Shown here piece after piece: positions 36,520 through 45,750 of a DNA stretch of 64,000 nucleotides. Under the pieces are notes generated by a model, which did not search any database, was not told the DNA's origin, and saw nothing but the letters and a program-made list of their open reading frames with translations. Source of the stretch: Halovenus rubra (GTDB lineage Archaea > Halobacteriota > Halobacteria > Halobacteriales > Haloarculaceae); assembly GCF_026586665.1 (NCBI RefSeq), contig NZ_JAODIY010000009.1, positions 62,001 to 126,000 on the forward strand, read 5' to 3'. A program made the position numbers and the translations under genes. Position 1 is the stretch's first letter. The number at the start of each line of letters is the position of its first letter.

Positions 36520-38642
36520 GACCAGTGCTTTCGACTGCCGACCGGATGGTAACAGCCACGACGGAGCTACTTGGGCTGGCGATACTTGCTGGCACCGTCG
36601 CTGTGATAATCGCGCTTGGCTACCGCTGGGCGACGCGCGAACGCGTCCCGGTTGGACTGGCTGTTCTCAGCGGTGTTGCGGGCGTCGCAGTCTATTTGAA
36701 CGCGACAACTGTACTTGGACAGGTCACCAGCAGCGAACTGGACAGCGTCCAGATTGCGCTCTTTACTGTCGCTGCGTTCTTTCTTGGTGGCGTCGGTGCA
36801 CTTGCCGGACACAGATGGGGAGATGCCTTCGGGCAAAACGTCATCTACGACGGAGACCGTGAGGCCGTCGACGAGGAGGTTTCACGACTTGTTCAGACTG
36901 TTGGCCGGGTTACCACTGTGACTCTGCCACAAGAAATCGACGACGTTGTGGGGTATGACCCGGTCACTGAACGAACCCGCGAAACAATTGCCGGTAAGCA
37001 GTTCGTTTTTCCACAAAACCTGACAGTGAGCGAACTAGATAGCCGTCTCCGCTCGCGGCTGAAAACCGACTTTGGGGTCGGAACTGTAGACCTTGAACTC
37101 GGGAGTGATGGCTCAATCGAACATCTCGGTGTCGGGAGCCGCGCTGCAGGTATCGGACCAACGCTCCCACCAGCGACAAACGCTGTCGCGATTACTGCCG
37201 ACCCAGCGTTCGCAGCAAGCACGGGCGACGTGGTGCAGGTCTGGGAAGCCGACGCGGAACGACGAGTTCTGACAGGCGAACTCAGAGGTATCGCAGGTGA
37301 TGTTGTGACTGTTGCAATCAACTCGGCCGATACACCAAAAGTTGATCCCACACGAACGTATCGGCTTGTCACGCTTCCTGTTGAGGACCGCCCAGCACGA
37401 GAGTTTGCGTCGCTGTTACGGACTAGCGACGAGAGTTACACATCTGTGAGTGTCAAAGCAGGGAGTCCACTTCATGGGATGCCCGTCGGGGCACTGGCGG
37501 TGACTGTTGTTGGAGTAACCCCCGAAGAGGCGGACCCTGTGTCACTTCCGTCCCGTGAGTACGTTCTCTCTCCTGATGACCAGGTGTCCGTAATAGGTAA
37601 TCCTCCATCGCTCCGGAAACTTGAAACAGCAGCAACGCCCCTTGACCCGTCGCTGGTGCAGGCTGTGAGTCAACCGACCGAGACAACAACGGATACGCCA
37701 ATGTCGGATGACGAGTCGGGTCTTGGCATGTCTGAGACGACAGACGAGTCCGCTGTCAGCGCCTCATCAGATGAACCACAGGATATAGATCTGACCAATC
37801 AGGTTGGTGATGTACCCGAACAGCCGACGGCTGCTTCGGAGGGTGAACCGACAGCAGAACCGCCTCTCAGCGCGGACAGCGAGCCGGATACTTCAGTGGA
37901 GTCGGATTCACCGATGAGTGCAGAAGCCGACACCGCATCTTTCGAAGACCTCAAAGCCGAGTACGAGGAGGGCGAGGAGTGGAACGACGAAGGCAACGAA
38001 CAATCGGACCAGCCAATTGAGAATCATGTCGGAGAGACAGACTCTGGCGATTTCGATGCCACCTCTGAAAGCACCGGGGACGCGTCCTTCGATGACCTCA
38101 AAGAAGAGTTTGATTCCGGTGACGCTGACTGGAATGACTCTGCGGAGGATGATACTGCTGACAACGTCGCAGAGGAAGTTGCCTTCCAGTCTGAGTCGGA
38201 CCCGCTGGACGACGATGACGAACTTGTGAGCCTCGAAGACGCTGACATTTCTTTCGAGGATAGCGACACAGATGAAGATGCTGGCGACGGTAGTGATGAG
38301 TTTGACGCTGGGTTCGGAGATGCGCCGACGGACAATGAGACGGAATCGCCCGAAGACGATCTTTCGTCGCTTGCGATTGACGATGACGATGAAGACGAGG
38401 AGCTTTTCGACGAGGACCCCTTCGAAGAGGACGAGCTATTCGAAGATGATGCAGTGGACGACTCGGAAGCTGACGAGGAGACTGTCGAGGAAGACGACCA
38501 ACCAGATGACGACAGTGAGTCTGATAGTGGCGGAGGCGGGTCAACGTTCGCGCAACTGAAAGAGGAGTTCGAGTCAGGCGATGCAGACTGGGAAGAAGAT
38601 GTGTCGGACAGCCCTGGTGGGGATATGCGGCTTGACGAGTGA
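36516..38642 (+). CDS. Membrane protein with TrkA-C-like domain and long acidic repeat tail
   Basis: 708 residues from GTG 36516, overlapping the previous stop; ATG 36546 is the alternative start. Two or three N-terminal membrane helices (residues ~15-95) are followed by a cytoplasmic region (~110-370) like its neighbour, including VKAGSPLHGMPVGALAVTVVGV and YVLSPDDQVSVIGNP. Residues ~385-708 are extremely Asp/Glu/Ser-rich. Within them a 15-residue motif occurs three times: SFEDLKAEYEEGEEW (~475), SFDDLKEEFDSGDADW (~524) and TFAQLKEEFESGDADW (~676). The motif may be a docking peptide; the tail may sense or screen charge. Linked to K+ homeostasis by context. Confidence 0.75.
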   Translation: MRPVLSTADRMVTATTELLGLAILAGTVAVIIALGYRWATRERVPVGLAVLSGVAGVAVYLNATTVLGQVTSSELDSVQIALFTVAAFFLGGVGALAGHRWGDAFGQNVIYDGDREAVDEEVSRLVQTVGRVTTVTLPQEIDDVVGYDPVTERTRETIAGKQFVFPQNLTVSELDSRLRSRLKTDFGVGTVDLELGSDGSIEHLGVGSRAAGIGPTLPPATNAVAITADPAFAASTGDVVQVWEADAERRVLTGELRGIAGDVVTVAINSADTPKVDPTRTYRLVTLPVEDRPAREFASLLRTSDESYTSVSVKAGSPLHGMPVGALAVTVVGVTPEEADPVSLPSREYVLSPDDQVSVIGNPPSLRKLETAATPLDPSLVQAVSQPTETTTDTPMSDDESGLGMSETTDESAVSASSDEPQDIDLTNQVGDVPEQPTAASEGEPTAEPPLSADSEPDTSVESDSPMSAEADTASFEDLKAEYEEGEEWNDEGNEQSDQPIENHVGETDSGDFDATSESTGDASFDDLKEEFDSGDADWNDSAEDDTADNVAEEVAFQSESDPLDDDDELVSLEDADISFEDSDTDEDAGDGSDEFDAGFGDAPTDNETESPEDDLSSLAIDDDDEDEELFDEDPFEEDELFEDDAVDDSEADEETVEEDDQPDDDSESDSGGGGSTFAQLKEEFESGDADWEEDVSDSPGGDMRLDE

Positions 38643-38729
38643 CGCCGCAAACTCTCTTAAAACAATACACCGGCAGTAACCCACACAGGTTCCTGAAGTA
38701 GTCCTCACGTGTCGGTTCGATACTTTTGT

Positions 38730-40016
38730 TCAGGCAGGGCTTTGTGCCTGCTTGGTCGACGAACATCGCTTCTCCCAGAGACAAGCCAAGACCATCAGAA
38801 GGATGCCATACAGCGGTAACACTCCAGCCCCGCCAACTGCGTACGCGACTGAGTAGAGTGGCGCTGGAAGGACGCTCAACGCGTCGACGACACTTCCGGA
38901 ACTAAACGTCACCGAAAGCAAGACACCGCCCGCGACAAAGAGTTGGCGGCTTCGACTTGGCCTCCAGAGATATAACAGTGTCACCATCGGCACATAGAGG
39001 AAGACAAGATACCACCGGAACGACGGGAGAAGCGTGACCATTGCAGCGAGTGTGGCGAAGATAGCCATCTGCCTGTCCATCGTCGTTTCGACATTTCGAT
39101 AGAGAAACGCCACAGTAGGCACGACCACAAGAACAGAAACCAGAACGATAACACTGTACGGTGCTGTTGGCCACACGGCAGCGACCGCCCAGGAGACTGG
39201 CTGCTGGACCGTGACGTAGTACGTACCCTCAACAGGATAGCCACCGACAAACAACGAGCTATCGGTTCGGTTTGCCACCACCTCAGTGAAATAAAAGACT
39301 GTTGTATCAAGCCCAAATAGCGCTATTCCGGCGAGCAGACCACCAATACCGGTGGCGAGTGCGGCCCCCACTGCCCGGAAGCGTCGGGTCCGAAGAAGCC
39401 ATAGCCCGATAAGAGCGGGGAACAGTTTGAACAAAGCAACGATACCAAAGGCAACACCCGATGCTATCTCGCGGTTCCGGTGCAACGCCCAAAAGCCAAA
39501 GACGATACCCAACGCGAGCATGAGGTTAATGTTCCCAAAGTAGACCGTTCCAAAACTGTGCGTTGAGAGGAGAAACGCAAGGAAGATGATGCCTGCATCA
39601 ACCCAGCCAAGCCGTGGACCAACGGATTCGACGTAATCTACGAGGAGAAATGTGCCAGCAACTGCAGCAAGGATCGACAGCCCTGTCAGAATCGTGTACC
39701 CAGTTGTCCACTTGACAAAGGTAAACGGATAGTAGAGAGGGAGCGTTCCCGGCGGGTAAAGATACACAGCCCAGTCGAAGGCTTGGGTTGGCGGAGCGTT
39801 ATAGAAGGGTTCGCCATCAAGTGCCAGTTCAGCAGCGTGGTGATACACCCGGTAGTTGATACCCATCATCTCGCCGGGCTTCCAAGCAAAGAGGCTGAGT
39901 CGGTCTCGAATGAAATACGACCGAAGTGCAAGCGGAATTGTAGCTACGAGAACGAGCCACGCCCCGACAAACCGGCGGCTGATAAGCGGCCGGCCGAACA
40001 GTTCACGCGAAGTCAT
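38730..40016 (-). CDS. GT87-type membrane glycosyltransferase (DUF2029-like)
   Basis: 428 residues, about 10-12 membrane helices. The first extramembrane loop carries acidic and aromatic residues (MGINYRVYHHAAELALDGEPFYN; YLYPPGTLPLYYPF), typical of polyprenyl-phosphate-dependent GT-C enzymes of the GT87/PimE-like group. Further family-like text: VYFGNINLMLALGIVFGFWALHRNREIASGVAFGIVALFKLFPAL. It probably transfers a mannose-type sugar from a dolichyl-phosphate donor at the membrane. It lies between the TrkA-C pair and the sdh operon, facing the former. Confidence 0.82.
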   Translation of the reverse strand: MTSRELFGRPLISRRFVGAWLVLVATIPLALRSYFIRDRLSLFAWKPGEMMGINYRVYHHAAELALDGEPFYNAPPTQAFDWAVYLYPPGTLPLYYPFTFVKWTTGYTILTGLSILAAVAGTFLLVDYVESVGPRLGWVDAGIIFLAFLLSTHSFGTVYFGNINLMLALGIVFGFWALHRNREIASGVAFGIVALFKLFPALIGLWLLRTRRFRAVGAALATGIGGLLAGIALFGLDTTVFYFTEVVANRTDSSLFVGGYPVEGTYYVTVQQPVSWAVAAVWPTAPYSVIVLVSVLVVVPTVAFLYRNVETTMDRQMAIFATLAAMVTLLPSFRWYLVFLYVPMVTLLYLWRPSRSRQLFVAGGVLLSVTFSSGSVVDALSVLPAPLYSVAYAVGGAGVLPLYGILLMVLACLWEKRCSSTKQAQSPA

Positions 40017-40077
40017 GCAAAATCATGTTTAAAACAGTAAAATCGAAACGCAGCTATACAGAATGGGCTGGGCTGAG

Positions 40078-41904
40078 TTAGTACGAGCGTTCTTTTGGCT
40101 CGTAGGTCTCTTCGTCTCCTTCGAGGATGACCGGTTTGTAGTAGAGGTCAGGATTTCCGTTGTTCCAGGCATACATCGTGTGTTTGAGCCACTCGTCGTC
40201 TTTGCGTTCCTGATGCTGTTTGCGCCAGTGTGCACCTCGGAACTCCTCACGAGCAAGTGCGCCAGCAGTGATAGCTTCCGCACAGTCAAGGATATTCCGC
40301 GTCTCGATTGTGTGGATGAGGTCAGTGTTGTACGTTCTGGATGGATCTCTGACAGCGACGTTCTGGTACATTTCACGGGCTTCGCGGATGTCCCGTAGCG
40401 CCTGTTTCAGGTTCTCTTCTTCACGGAAGACGTTCACGTTTTCAGTCATCGTCAACTGGACTTTTTCACGAACATCGGCGTGGTTGATACCATCGCGCTC
40501 GATGAGTGTCTCGACGCGGTCACGCTCGGCTTCAACCGCCGCCTCTAGAACGTCTTGTGGCGTCGCCAGTGCGCCGCCGTCAGTTGCGACTGCTTCACTC
40601 TCAGAGACACCGCCGAGGTCAACTGGGGAACCAATCGAGCCATCTTCTGATTTCGCGGATGGTCCAGTTTTCACCTTCGCTTTTTCATCAACCTCACCGG
40701 CGGCGTGACGGCCAGCACGAGCACCGAATACCATCAGTTCGGGCAGTGCGTTCCCACCTAGCCGGTTCGCTCCGTGGAGACTGTAACAGGCACATTCACC
40801 GACGGCGTAGAGCCCATCGATACAGGCCTGTCCGTACTCGTCGACTTCAATGCCACCCATCTGGTAGTGCTGACCAGGTTTAACCGGCATGGGTTTATCA
40901 AGGCCGTCGACGCCTTCGAAGTCTTCTGCAAGGTGGAGAATATTCTCCAACCTGTTGAGAATCCGATCCTCGCCGAGGTGGCGCATGTCGAGGTGAACGT
41001 ACTCGTCTTCGATGCCACGCCCCTCGTTAATCTGGGTCAACTCGGCGCGAGAAACAACATCACGCGAGGCAAGTTCGCCGTCGTTGTTGGCATACCCGTG
41101 CTCGAACATAAACCGTTCCTCAGCCTCGTTATACAGGATTCCACCCTCTCCGCGGACACCCTCTGAGATGAGCACTCCTGTCGACGGGAGCGTCGTGGGG
41201 TGGAACTGAACGAACTCCATATCCTCCATTGGAGAACCGGCGCGGAATGCCATCGCTTGCCCGTCACCGGTGTTGGCGATTGCGTTGGTCGTGTGGTCGA
41301 ACGCTTGACCGAGACCTCCTGTCGCCAGAATAACTCCGTCATGACCGTAGAACCCTTCGACTTCACCTGTCGCAATCTCGTAGGCTACAGCACCGTGACA
41401 GGCGCGTTCTTCGGGGTTTGCTTCGTCAGTGACAGCAAGGTTTGTCACGTACCACTCGTCGTATACTTCGATGCCCCGTTTGACAACCTGTTCATACATC
41501 GTATGAAGCAGGTGATGGCCGGTCTCTGCACCGGCATAGGTTGTCCGCGGATGGGAAAGGCCACCGAATGGCCGTTGTGAGACAGTTCCATCATCCTCTC
41601 GTGAAAAAGGCATTCCCCAATGTTCGAGTTGGATTACCTCGTCAGGTGCCTCCTGTGCGAAGGCATCCACAGCAGGTGCGTCGCCGAGATAGTCCGACCC
41701 CTTCATCGTGTCATAGGCGTGCAGGTCCCACGAGTCTTCAGAGTGCAGCGCCGCGTTGATGCCTCCTTCGGCCGCACCCGTGTGGCTGCGGACCGGATGG
41801 AGTTTCGTGACGAGTGCCACGTCGGCACCGTGTTCGTGTGCTTCGATTGCCGCTCGGAGGCCGGCGCCACCGGCGCCGACCACGATAACATCGTGTTCTT
41901 GCAT
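40078..41904 (-). CDS. sdhA: Succinate dehydrogenase flavoprotein subunit
   Basis: 608 residues. FAD-binding Rossmann motif GAGGAGLRAAIEA at the N-terminus. The FAD-linking histidine region is HPVRSHTGAAEGGINAAL. The active-site areas are HPRTTYAGAETGHHLLHTMYE, QFHPTTLPSTGVLISEGVRGEGG and HYQMGGIEVDEYGQ. The C-terminal helical domain ends DETYEPKERSY. It oxidises succinate to fumarate and passes electrons to SdhB. It is the last gene of sdhC-D-B-A, two bases after sdhB. An acidic insertion near residues 400-430 is haloarchaeal in character. Confidence 0.97.
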   Translation of the reverse strand: MQEHDVIVVGAGGAGLRAAIEAHEHGADVALVTKLHPVRSHTGAAEGGINAALHSEDSWDLHAYDTMKGSDYLGDAPAVDAFAQEAPDEVIQLEHWGMPFSREDDGTVSQRPFGGLSHPRTTYAGAETGHHLLHTMYEQVVKRGIEVYDEWYVTNLAVTDEANPEERACHGAVAYEIATGEVEGFYGHDGVILATGGLGQAFDHTTNAIANTGDGQAMAFRAGSPMEDMEFVQFHPTTLPSTGVLISEGVRGEGGILYNEAEERFMFEHGYANNDGELASRDVVSRAELTQINEGRGIEDEYVHLDMRHLGEDRILNRLENILHLAEDFEGVDGLDKPMPVKPGQHYQMGGIEVDEYGQACIDGLYAVGECACYSLHGANRLGGNALPELMVFGARAGRHAAGEVDEKAKVKTGPSAKSEDGSIGSPVDLGGVSESEAVATDGGALATPQDVLEAAVEAERDRVETLIERDGINHADVREKVQLTMTENVNVFREEENLKQALRDIREAREMYQNVAVRDPSRTYNTDLIHTIETRNILDCAEAITAGALAREEFRGAHWRKQHQERKDDEWLKHTMYAWNNGNPDLYYKPVILEGDEETYEPKERSY

Positions 41905-41906
41905 GG

Positions 41907-42779
41907 TTACCAGAACTTGAGGTTGCTTTTGACCGCTTCGCGTTTCAGCTCCTGTATGTGTTCAGTCAGCGGGATGTCTTTCGGACATACCTCTGTACAG
42001 GAGAACTGGGTCTGGCAGCGCCAGACGCCGTGTTCCTGTTCGAGAATCCGCAATCGATCTTCTTTCTTGTCACCGCCTTCACGTTCGTCCATTGCGAATC
42101 TGTATGCCTTGTTGATGGCTGCCGGCCCAAGATACTCGTTGTCACCAGCAGCGACATTACACGAGGACATACACGCACCACACCAGATACAGCGGGTAGA
42201 GAGCTTGATTTTCTCTCGGTTTTCGGGCCGCTGTTTTTGCTCTTCGCGGTCTTCCTCGGGCAACTCATCAGGGTCGAAGTACGGCTCAACTGCGTTCATC
42301 TGCTCGTAGAAGTGCTCCATATCTACGACCAGGTCCTTTACCACGTCCTGGTGGGGAAGTGGTTCGACACGAATCGGCCACTCAAGGTCGACCATCTGGG
42401 TTTTGCAGGCCAGGCGCTGTGTGCCATTAATCAACAGCGCGTCGGAGCCACAGACTGCCTGGCGACAAGAGTGACGGAACGTCAGCGACGAATCGTAGTT
42501 GTCCCGTGAGTAGATGAGACCATCGAGGACAGTCATGCCTTCAAAATATGGCACGGTAAACGAGTCAAACCGTGGTTCTTCCTTATCTGGAACTTCCGGG
42601 TCGAACCGGAATATCTTCAGCTCGACAGTCTCGTCTGCCTCGTCGATTAACTCCGGCGTCTCTGCTTCTTTCTCTTGTTGTCTTTTTGCTTTTTCCTCAC
42701 GTCGCCGTTCGCCCGGCGACTGCTCGGTGCTCTCTGCTTCCTCCTTTTCGTCCGATTTTTCTGTGACCTGTGTACTCAT
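41907..42779 (-). CDS. sdhB: Succinate dehydrogenase iron-sulfur subunit
   Basis: 290 residues. An acidic ~50-residue N-terminal extension precedes the ferredoxin-like domain. The [2Fe-2S] ligands are in SCRQAVCGSDALL and RLACKT, with Asp as third ligand as in E. coli. The two further clusters use CIWCGACMSSCNVA and CQTQFSCTEVCPKDIPL. It carries electrons from SdhA to the membrane anchor and quinone. It sits between sdhD (12-base gap) and sdhA (2-base gap), clearly one operon. Confidence 0.97.
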   Translation of the reverse strand: MSTQVTEKSDEKEEAESTEQSPGERRREEKAKRQQEKEAETPELIDEADETVELKIFRFDPEVPDKEEPRFDSFTVPYFEGMTVLDGLIYSRDNYDSSLTFRHSCRQAVCGSDALLINGTQRLACKTQMVDLEWPIRVEPLPHQDVVKDLVVDMEHFYEQMNAVEPYFDPDELPEEDREEQKQRPENREKIKLSTRCIWCGACMSSCNVAAGDNEYLGPAAINKAYRFAMDEREGGDKKEDRLRILEQEHGVWRCQTQFSCTEVCPKDIPLTEHIQELKREAVKSNLKFW

Positions 42780-42791
42780 GATGTCCTCCGA

Positions 42792-43157
42792 TCAGATGAA
42801 GCCGTTCATCGAGAGAGCGACGTATGTCCCCTGTCCGACCAGTAGAACGCCTGCAAGGACGAGGACCAAACCCACGACACGCTTCTGTGTTCCTTCGAGA
42901 CCCTGGTTGACAAGCGCGTTGTAGACGCCGTTGAGTCCGTGAAACGCGGCTGTTACCAAGAATGTGACCATCAGCGAGAGATATCCAATCTCGTCCATTC
43001 TGGCTTGCGTCCCGGCGAAGCTGATTTCAGCAGCATGGTTAATGAAGTGAAGAAGAACAAAGTGGAACGCGAGTGCGCCGATGAGGAACACTGCTGTGAC
43101 ACGCTGTGCGACCCACCGCCAACTACTCCGCTGGAATGATGAGTAGTGTTCTGCCAT
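42792..43157 (-). CDS. sdhD: Succinate dehydrogenase membrane anchor
   Basis: 121 residues with three hydrophobic helices: RVTAVFLIGALAFHFVLLHF, GYLSLMVTFLVTAAFHGLNGVYNAL and VVGLVLVLAGVLLVGQG. The His in the first two helices are candidates for haem b axial ligation. It starts at the last base of the sdhC stop codon region, so translation is probably coupled. With SdhC it anchors SdhAB and forms the quinone site. Confidence 0.9.
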   Translation of the reverse strand: MAEHYSSFQRSSWRWVAQRVTAVFLIGALAFHFVLLHFINHAAEISFAGTQARMDEIGYLSLMVTFLVTAAFHGLNGVYNALVNQGLEGTQKRVVGLVLVLAGVLLVGQGTYVALSMNGFI

Positions 43158-43573
43158 CAGAAGACACCTCCCAAGAACGTCGGAATACTTGCAACTGCAA
43201 TGACCGCTGTTAGCGCCAGAGAGCCATAGAAACTCTTGTCTTGGCTCTCCAGTCCGACACCTAAGTCAACCATTAGCAAGCGGATGCCGTTTAAAATGTG
43301 GAACACGGCGACAGAGAGAAGTCCTATCTCGAGGAATCGGACGATAACCAACTCTTCGAGGTCCTGTAGTGTGTTCGTGTAGATATCTTCGTTTGCTTCT
43401 ACCATCGCTTGATCAACACCGGTTGCAGTGCTTAACACGGCGATGTGCGTGAACAGATACCCGATAAGTATCCAGCCCGTGAACTTGTGGAGTACCCAGG
43501 CCCACATGCCCGCGGAGAACTCCCTCCAGCGCCCGAAGTTCTCCACGGTCCCTCGGTCGTAGGTCGAACTCAT
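43157..43573 (-). CDS. sdhC: Succinate dehydrogenase cytochrome b556 subunit
   Basis: 138 residues. N-terminal soluble stretch with [41 protein letters not shown], as in SdhC, where the His and Ser/Arg residues line the haem and quinone sites. Two further helices: [25 protein letters not shown] and [21 protein letters not shown]. First gene of sdhCDBA; its promoter should lie in the 325-base spacer upstream. Confidence 0.93.
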   Translation of the reverse strand: MSSTYDRGTVENFGRWREFSAGMWAWVLHKFTGWILIGYLFTHIAVLSTATGVDQAMVEANEDIYTNTLQDLEELVIVRFLEIGLLSVAVFHILNGIRLLMVDLGVGLESQDKSFYGSLALTAVIAVASIPTFLGGVF

Positions 43574-43898
43574 ACGTACGCCACTCAGGAACGAACACTC
43601 ATAGAAGTTTCTACACGGTTGGGGGGTAGCTGCCCCTGTTGCTGTCCAAAAAGGAATACGTTGGTCCTGTTTTTGCCGGTTCGACGAAGAGAGCTACCAA
43701 TTGTGCCCGTCTCTATATACTCTCTGGGCAGACTCCCAAAATCAGTGCTTCAATACGAGCGTTATTCTACGAGAAGCGCAGGCCTGTAGCAATGAGAAAC
43801 TCGATGAAGCGTTAACATCCTACGACAAGACAAAACTGTCTTGAGTCTACTCGGAACCGAAAAATAGCACACTCTCTGTTCAGTTCAGGAAGGGCTGG
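43574..43898. other. Spacer between purQ and sdhC (sdh promoter region)
   Basis: No gene is seen. On the - strand it contains AT-rich text such as agtatatagag (43708-43718) that could act as a distal TATA for sdhC. No credible small frame with haloarchaeal composition was found. Confidence 0.5.
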
Positions 43899-44579
43899 CT
43901 ACGTTTGGGCGAACGCTCGCAGCACATCTTGGCCGTCGGTAGTGCCGATATCGGCAAGTGAGGCACGTTCCGGATGAGGCATCATTACAGCGACGGAGTC
44001 GCGTTCACCTGTGATACCTGCAATATTGTGTTTCGAGCCGTTGGGGTTGGCCTCGTCGGTAATGTTGCCGTTCGCGTCACAGTAGCGAAACAGCACTCTG
44101 TTTTCAGCTTCGAGTTCTTCCAGACGCTCGTCGGCGATTTCGAAGCGTCCTTCACCGTGTGCTATTGGGAACGTGACAACGTCGCCCTTATTGTATCCGC
44201 TCGTCCATGGCGTCTCAGCGTTTTCAACACGCAAATGGACGTGTTCACACTGAAAGCGGGCACTCTTGTTGACTGTGAAAGCCCCCGGTGTCAGCGACGA
44301 CTCACAGCCAATCTGTGCGCCGTTACAGATACCAAGTACTGGTTTCCCTTCCTCTGTGACTGTCCGCACGTCTTCTAAGATGGGTGACTGTGCCGCCATC
44401 GCACCCGCCCGCAGGTAGTCACCATAAGAGAACCCTCCCGGAAGGACGATACCGTCAACGTCCGCTGGGAGGCCATCCTCGTGCCAGACGAGTTCCGCGT
44501 CGATATCCAACGCATCGAGCGCCCGCACGGTATCACGGTCACAGTTGCTTCCGCCAAACTGGATGACAGCGACCGTCAT
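43899..44579 (-). CDS. purQ: Phosphoribosylformylglycinamidine synthase, glutaminase subunit
   Basis: 226 residues. Class I glutamine amidotransferase: oxyanion region VLPGGFSYGDYLRAGAMAA, nucleophile elbow VLGICNGAQIG (Cys) and C-terminal His-x-Glu in MMPHPERAS. It releases ammonia for the PurL synthase, together with PurS, in step 4 of purine synthesis. Its ATG overlaps the purS stop by four bases. purL is not in this window. Confidence 0.96.
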   Translation of the reverse strand: MTVAVIQFGGSNCDRDTVRALDALDIDAELVWHEDGLPADVDGIVLPGGFSYGDYLRAGAMAAQSPILEDVRTVTEEGKPVLGICNGAQIGCESSLTPGAFTVNKSARFQCEHVHLRVENAETPWTSGYNKGDVVTFPIAHGEGRFEIADERLEELEAENRVLFRYCDANGNITDEANPNGSKHNIAGITGERDSVAVMMPHPERASLADIGTTDGQDVLRAFAQT

Positions 44580-44827
44580 CGTTGGTCGAGAGTCACCTCG
44601 TAATCGTGCATCGTTGGGTTAGCGAGTAGTCGCTCAGTCATCTCCGTCACGCGTTCGCGAGCACTATTCTCACTCTCTGCATCAAGCTCAATTTCGAACT
44701 GGTCAACCGAACTGAGCGAATCCAATTCGAACCCGAGTCGTTCGAGTGCCTGCTTTGTTGTCTGGGCCTCTGGGTCGAGTACCCCTTGCTTGAGTCGTAC
44801 GGTCACGGTTGCGCTGTATGTAGTCAT
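44576..44827 (-). CDS. purS: Phosphoribosylformylglycinamidine synthase subunit PurS
   Basis: 83 residues, the standard size. Begins MTTYSATVTVRLKQGVLDPEAQTTKQALERLGF and continues with an FEIELDAESENSARERVTEMTERLLANPTMHDYEV fold typical of PurS. It forms the bridge between PurQ and PurL. Stop and purQ start overlap (ATGA), so the two are co-translated. Confidence 0.95.
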   Translation of the reverse strand: MTTYSATVTVRLKQGVLDPEAQTTKQALERLGFELDSLSSVDQFEIELDAESENSARERVTEMTERLLANPTMHDYEVTLDQR

Positions 44828-45034
44828 TGCTTGAAATCCGGTGTGCCCCCTCGAAAACGCTTGCGGTTCAGAGCCTTGCTTGCAACTAACGCCTTTCCAC
44901 TCGTAAACATACTCCGCTGATACTGTAGACTTCCTGACAACGATTGCAACACACCGTGTCCCGGAAGCGGTTACTGGCCGAGTGATACTCTACAACGGGG
45001 AACTCAGTTAGTCTACCACAGACAGCACGTGTTC

Positions 45035-45400
45035 TCAGCTGATTTGTACCGACTCGACGTTATTCTCAAGCCGGTTGTCGTCAGCGAGTTTCTGTAGCAC
45101 GTCGGCTGGTTCTGTATCCAGTGCATACTGTGGTCGGCCTTTACCAACAGGCGATGTCTCGGGTTGTACTTCTTCGACGTATGGAGCCGCCCCAAGAACA
45201 CCAAGTGCACGCATCACGTCCGATTCGTCCGGTGTACTGACCACTTCGGTGTCGACTGACTCCGCCAGTTCAAGACAATGCTGTTTGATATCGACCGATG
45301 CAACGGGCGTCTGACTCCTGACTTCGGCGTCAGCCAGGGCTAACAACACGAGCCGTTCGGTGAGGGTGGTCGACTCGATGTCTGGAGGTTCACTGTTCAT
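45035..45400 (-). CDS. Hypothetical haloarchaeal protein, winged-helix-like
   Basis: 121 residues. Helix-rich N-terminus (LTERLVLLALADAEVRSQTPVASVDIKQHCLELAE) followed by DESDVMRALGVLGAAPYVEEVQ and GKGRPQYALD, which looks like a recognition helix and a wing. This could be a winged-helix DNA-binding protein, but no family is certain. The gene is monocistronic, upstream of the pur genes on the same strand by about 200 bases. Confidence 0.6.
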   Translation of the reverse strand: MNSEPPDIESTTLTERLVLLALADAEVRSQTPVASVDIKQHCLELAESVDTEVVSTPDESDVMRALGVLGAAPYVEEVQPETSPVGKGRPQYALDTEPADVLQKLADDNRLENNVESVQIS

Positions 45401-45497
45401 ATGCCAACACTCACTGCCCTATGACATGTTCCTTTCAGTGAAAGACATTGTCAGGCACAAAACTCGGTCGAATTTGGGTGTGGTTTTTAATAACCCA

Positions 45498-45504
45498 TTA
45501 TATA
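45498..45504 (+). promoter_or_regulatory. TATA box upstream of small zinc-ribbon gene
   Basis: ttatata within taacccattatataggg, about 55 bases before the ATG at 45557 and 34 before an alternative ATG at 45535 that opens only a 13-codon frame. Confidence 0.45.
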
Positions 45505-45556
45505 GGGGGATGGTGTATTACAGTCTCTAGAGTTATGTCACAACAGAGCGGGATCT

Positions 45557-45733
45557 ATGTCCGACGGGAGTTCTGAGCGAAGTGAGTCGGAGGAATCTGT
45601 AGATGAGTACTCGTTTACATGTCCGGCATGCAGCCAAGAAATATCAGTCAACAGCGAGATGAAAACAGCGATACTCGCTAACGGCTGTCCTGTCTGTACG
45701 GAATCTGTCGATACAGGCTGCTTTGATACCTGA
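45557..45733 (+). CDS. Small zinc-ribbon protein, 58 residues
   Basis: ATG 45557 to TGA 45731. Very acidic/Ser-rich N-terminus (SDGSSERSESEESVDEY), then FTCPACSQEISVNSEMKTAIL and GCPVCTES: two CPxC knuckles about 26 residues apart. This is the pattern of small haloarchaeal zinc-finger proteins (DUF7560-like as I recall). Its stop lies 17 bases from the opposing gene's stop. Role unknown; nucleic-acid or protein binding is likely. Confidence 0.75.
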   Translation: MSDGSSERSESEESVDEYSFTCPACSQEISVNSEMKTAILANGCPVCTESVDTGCFDT

Positions 45734-45750
45734 GTGTCAGGCGTTTTGGC

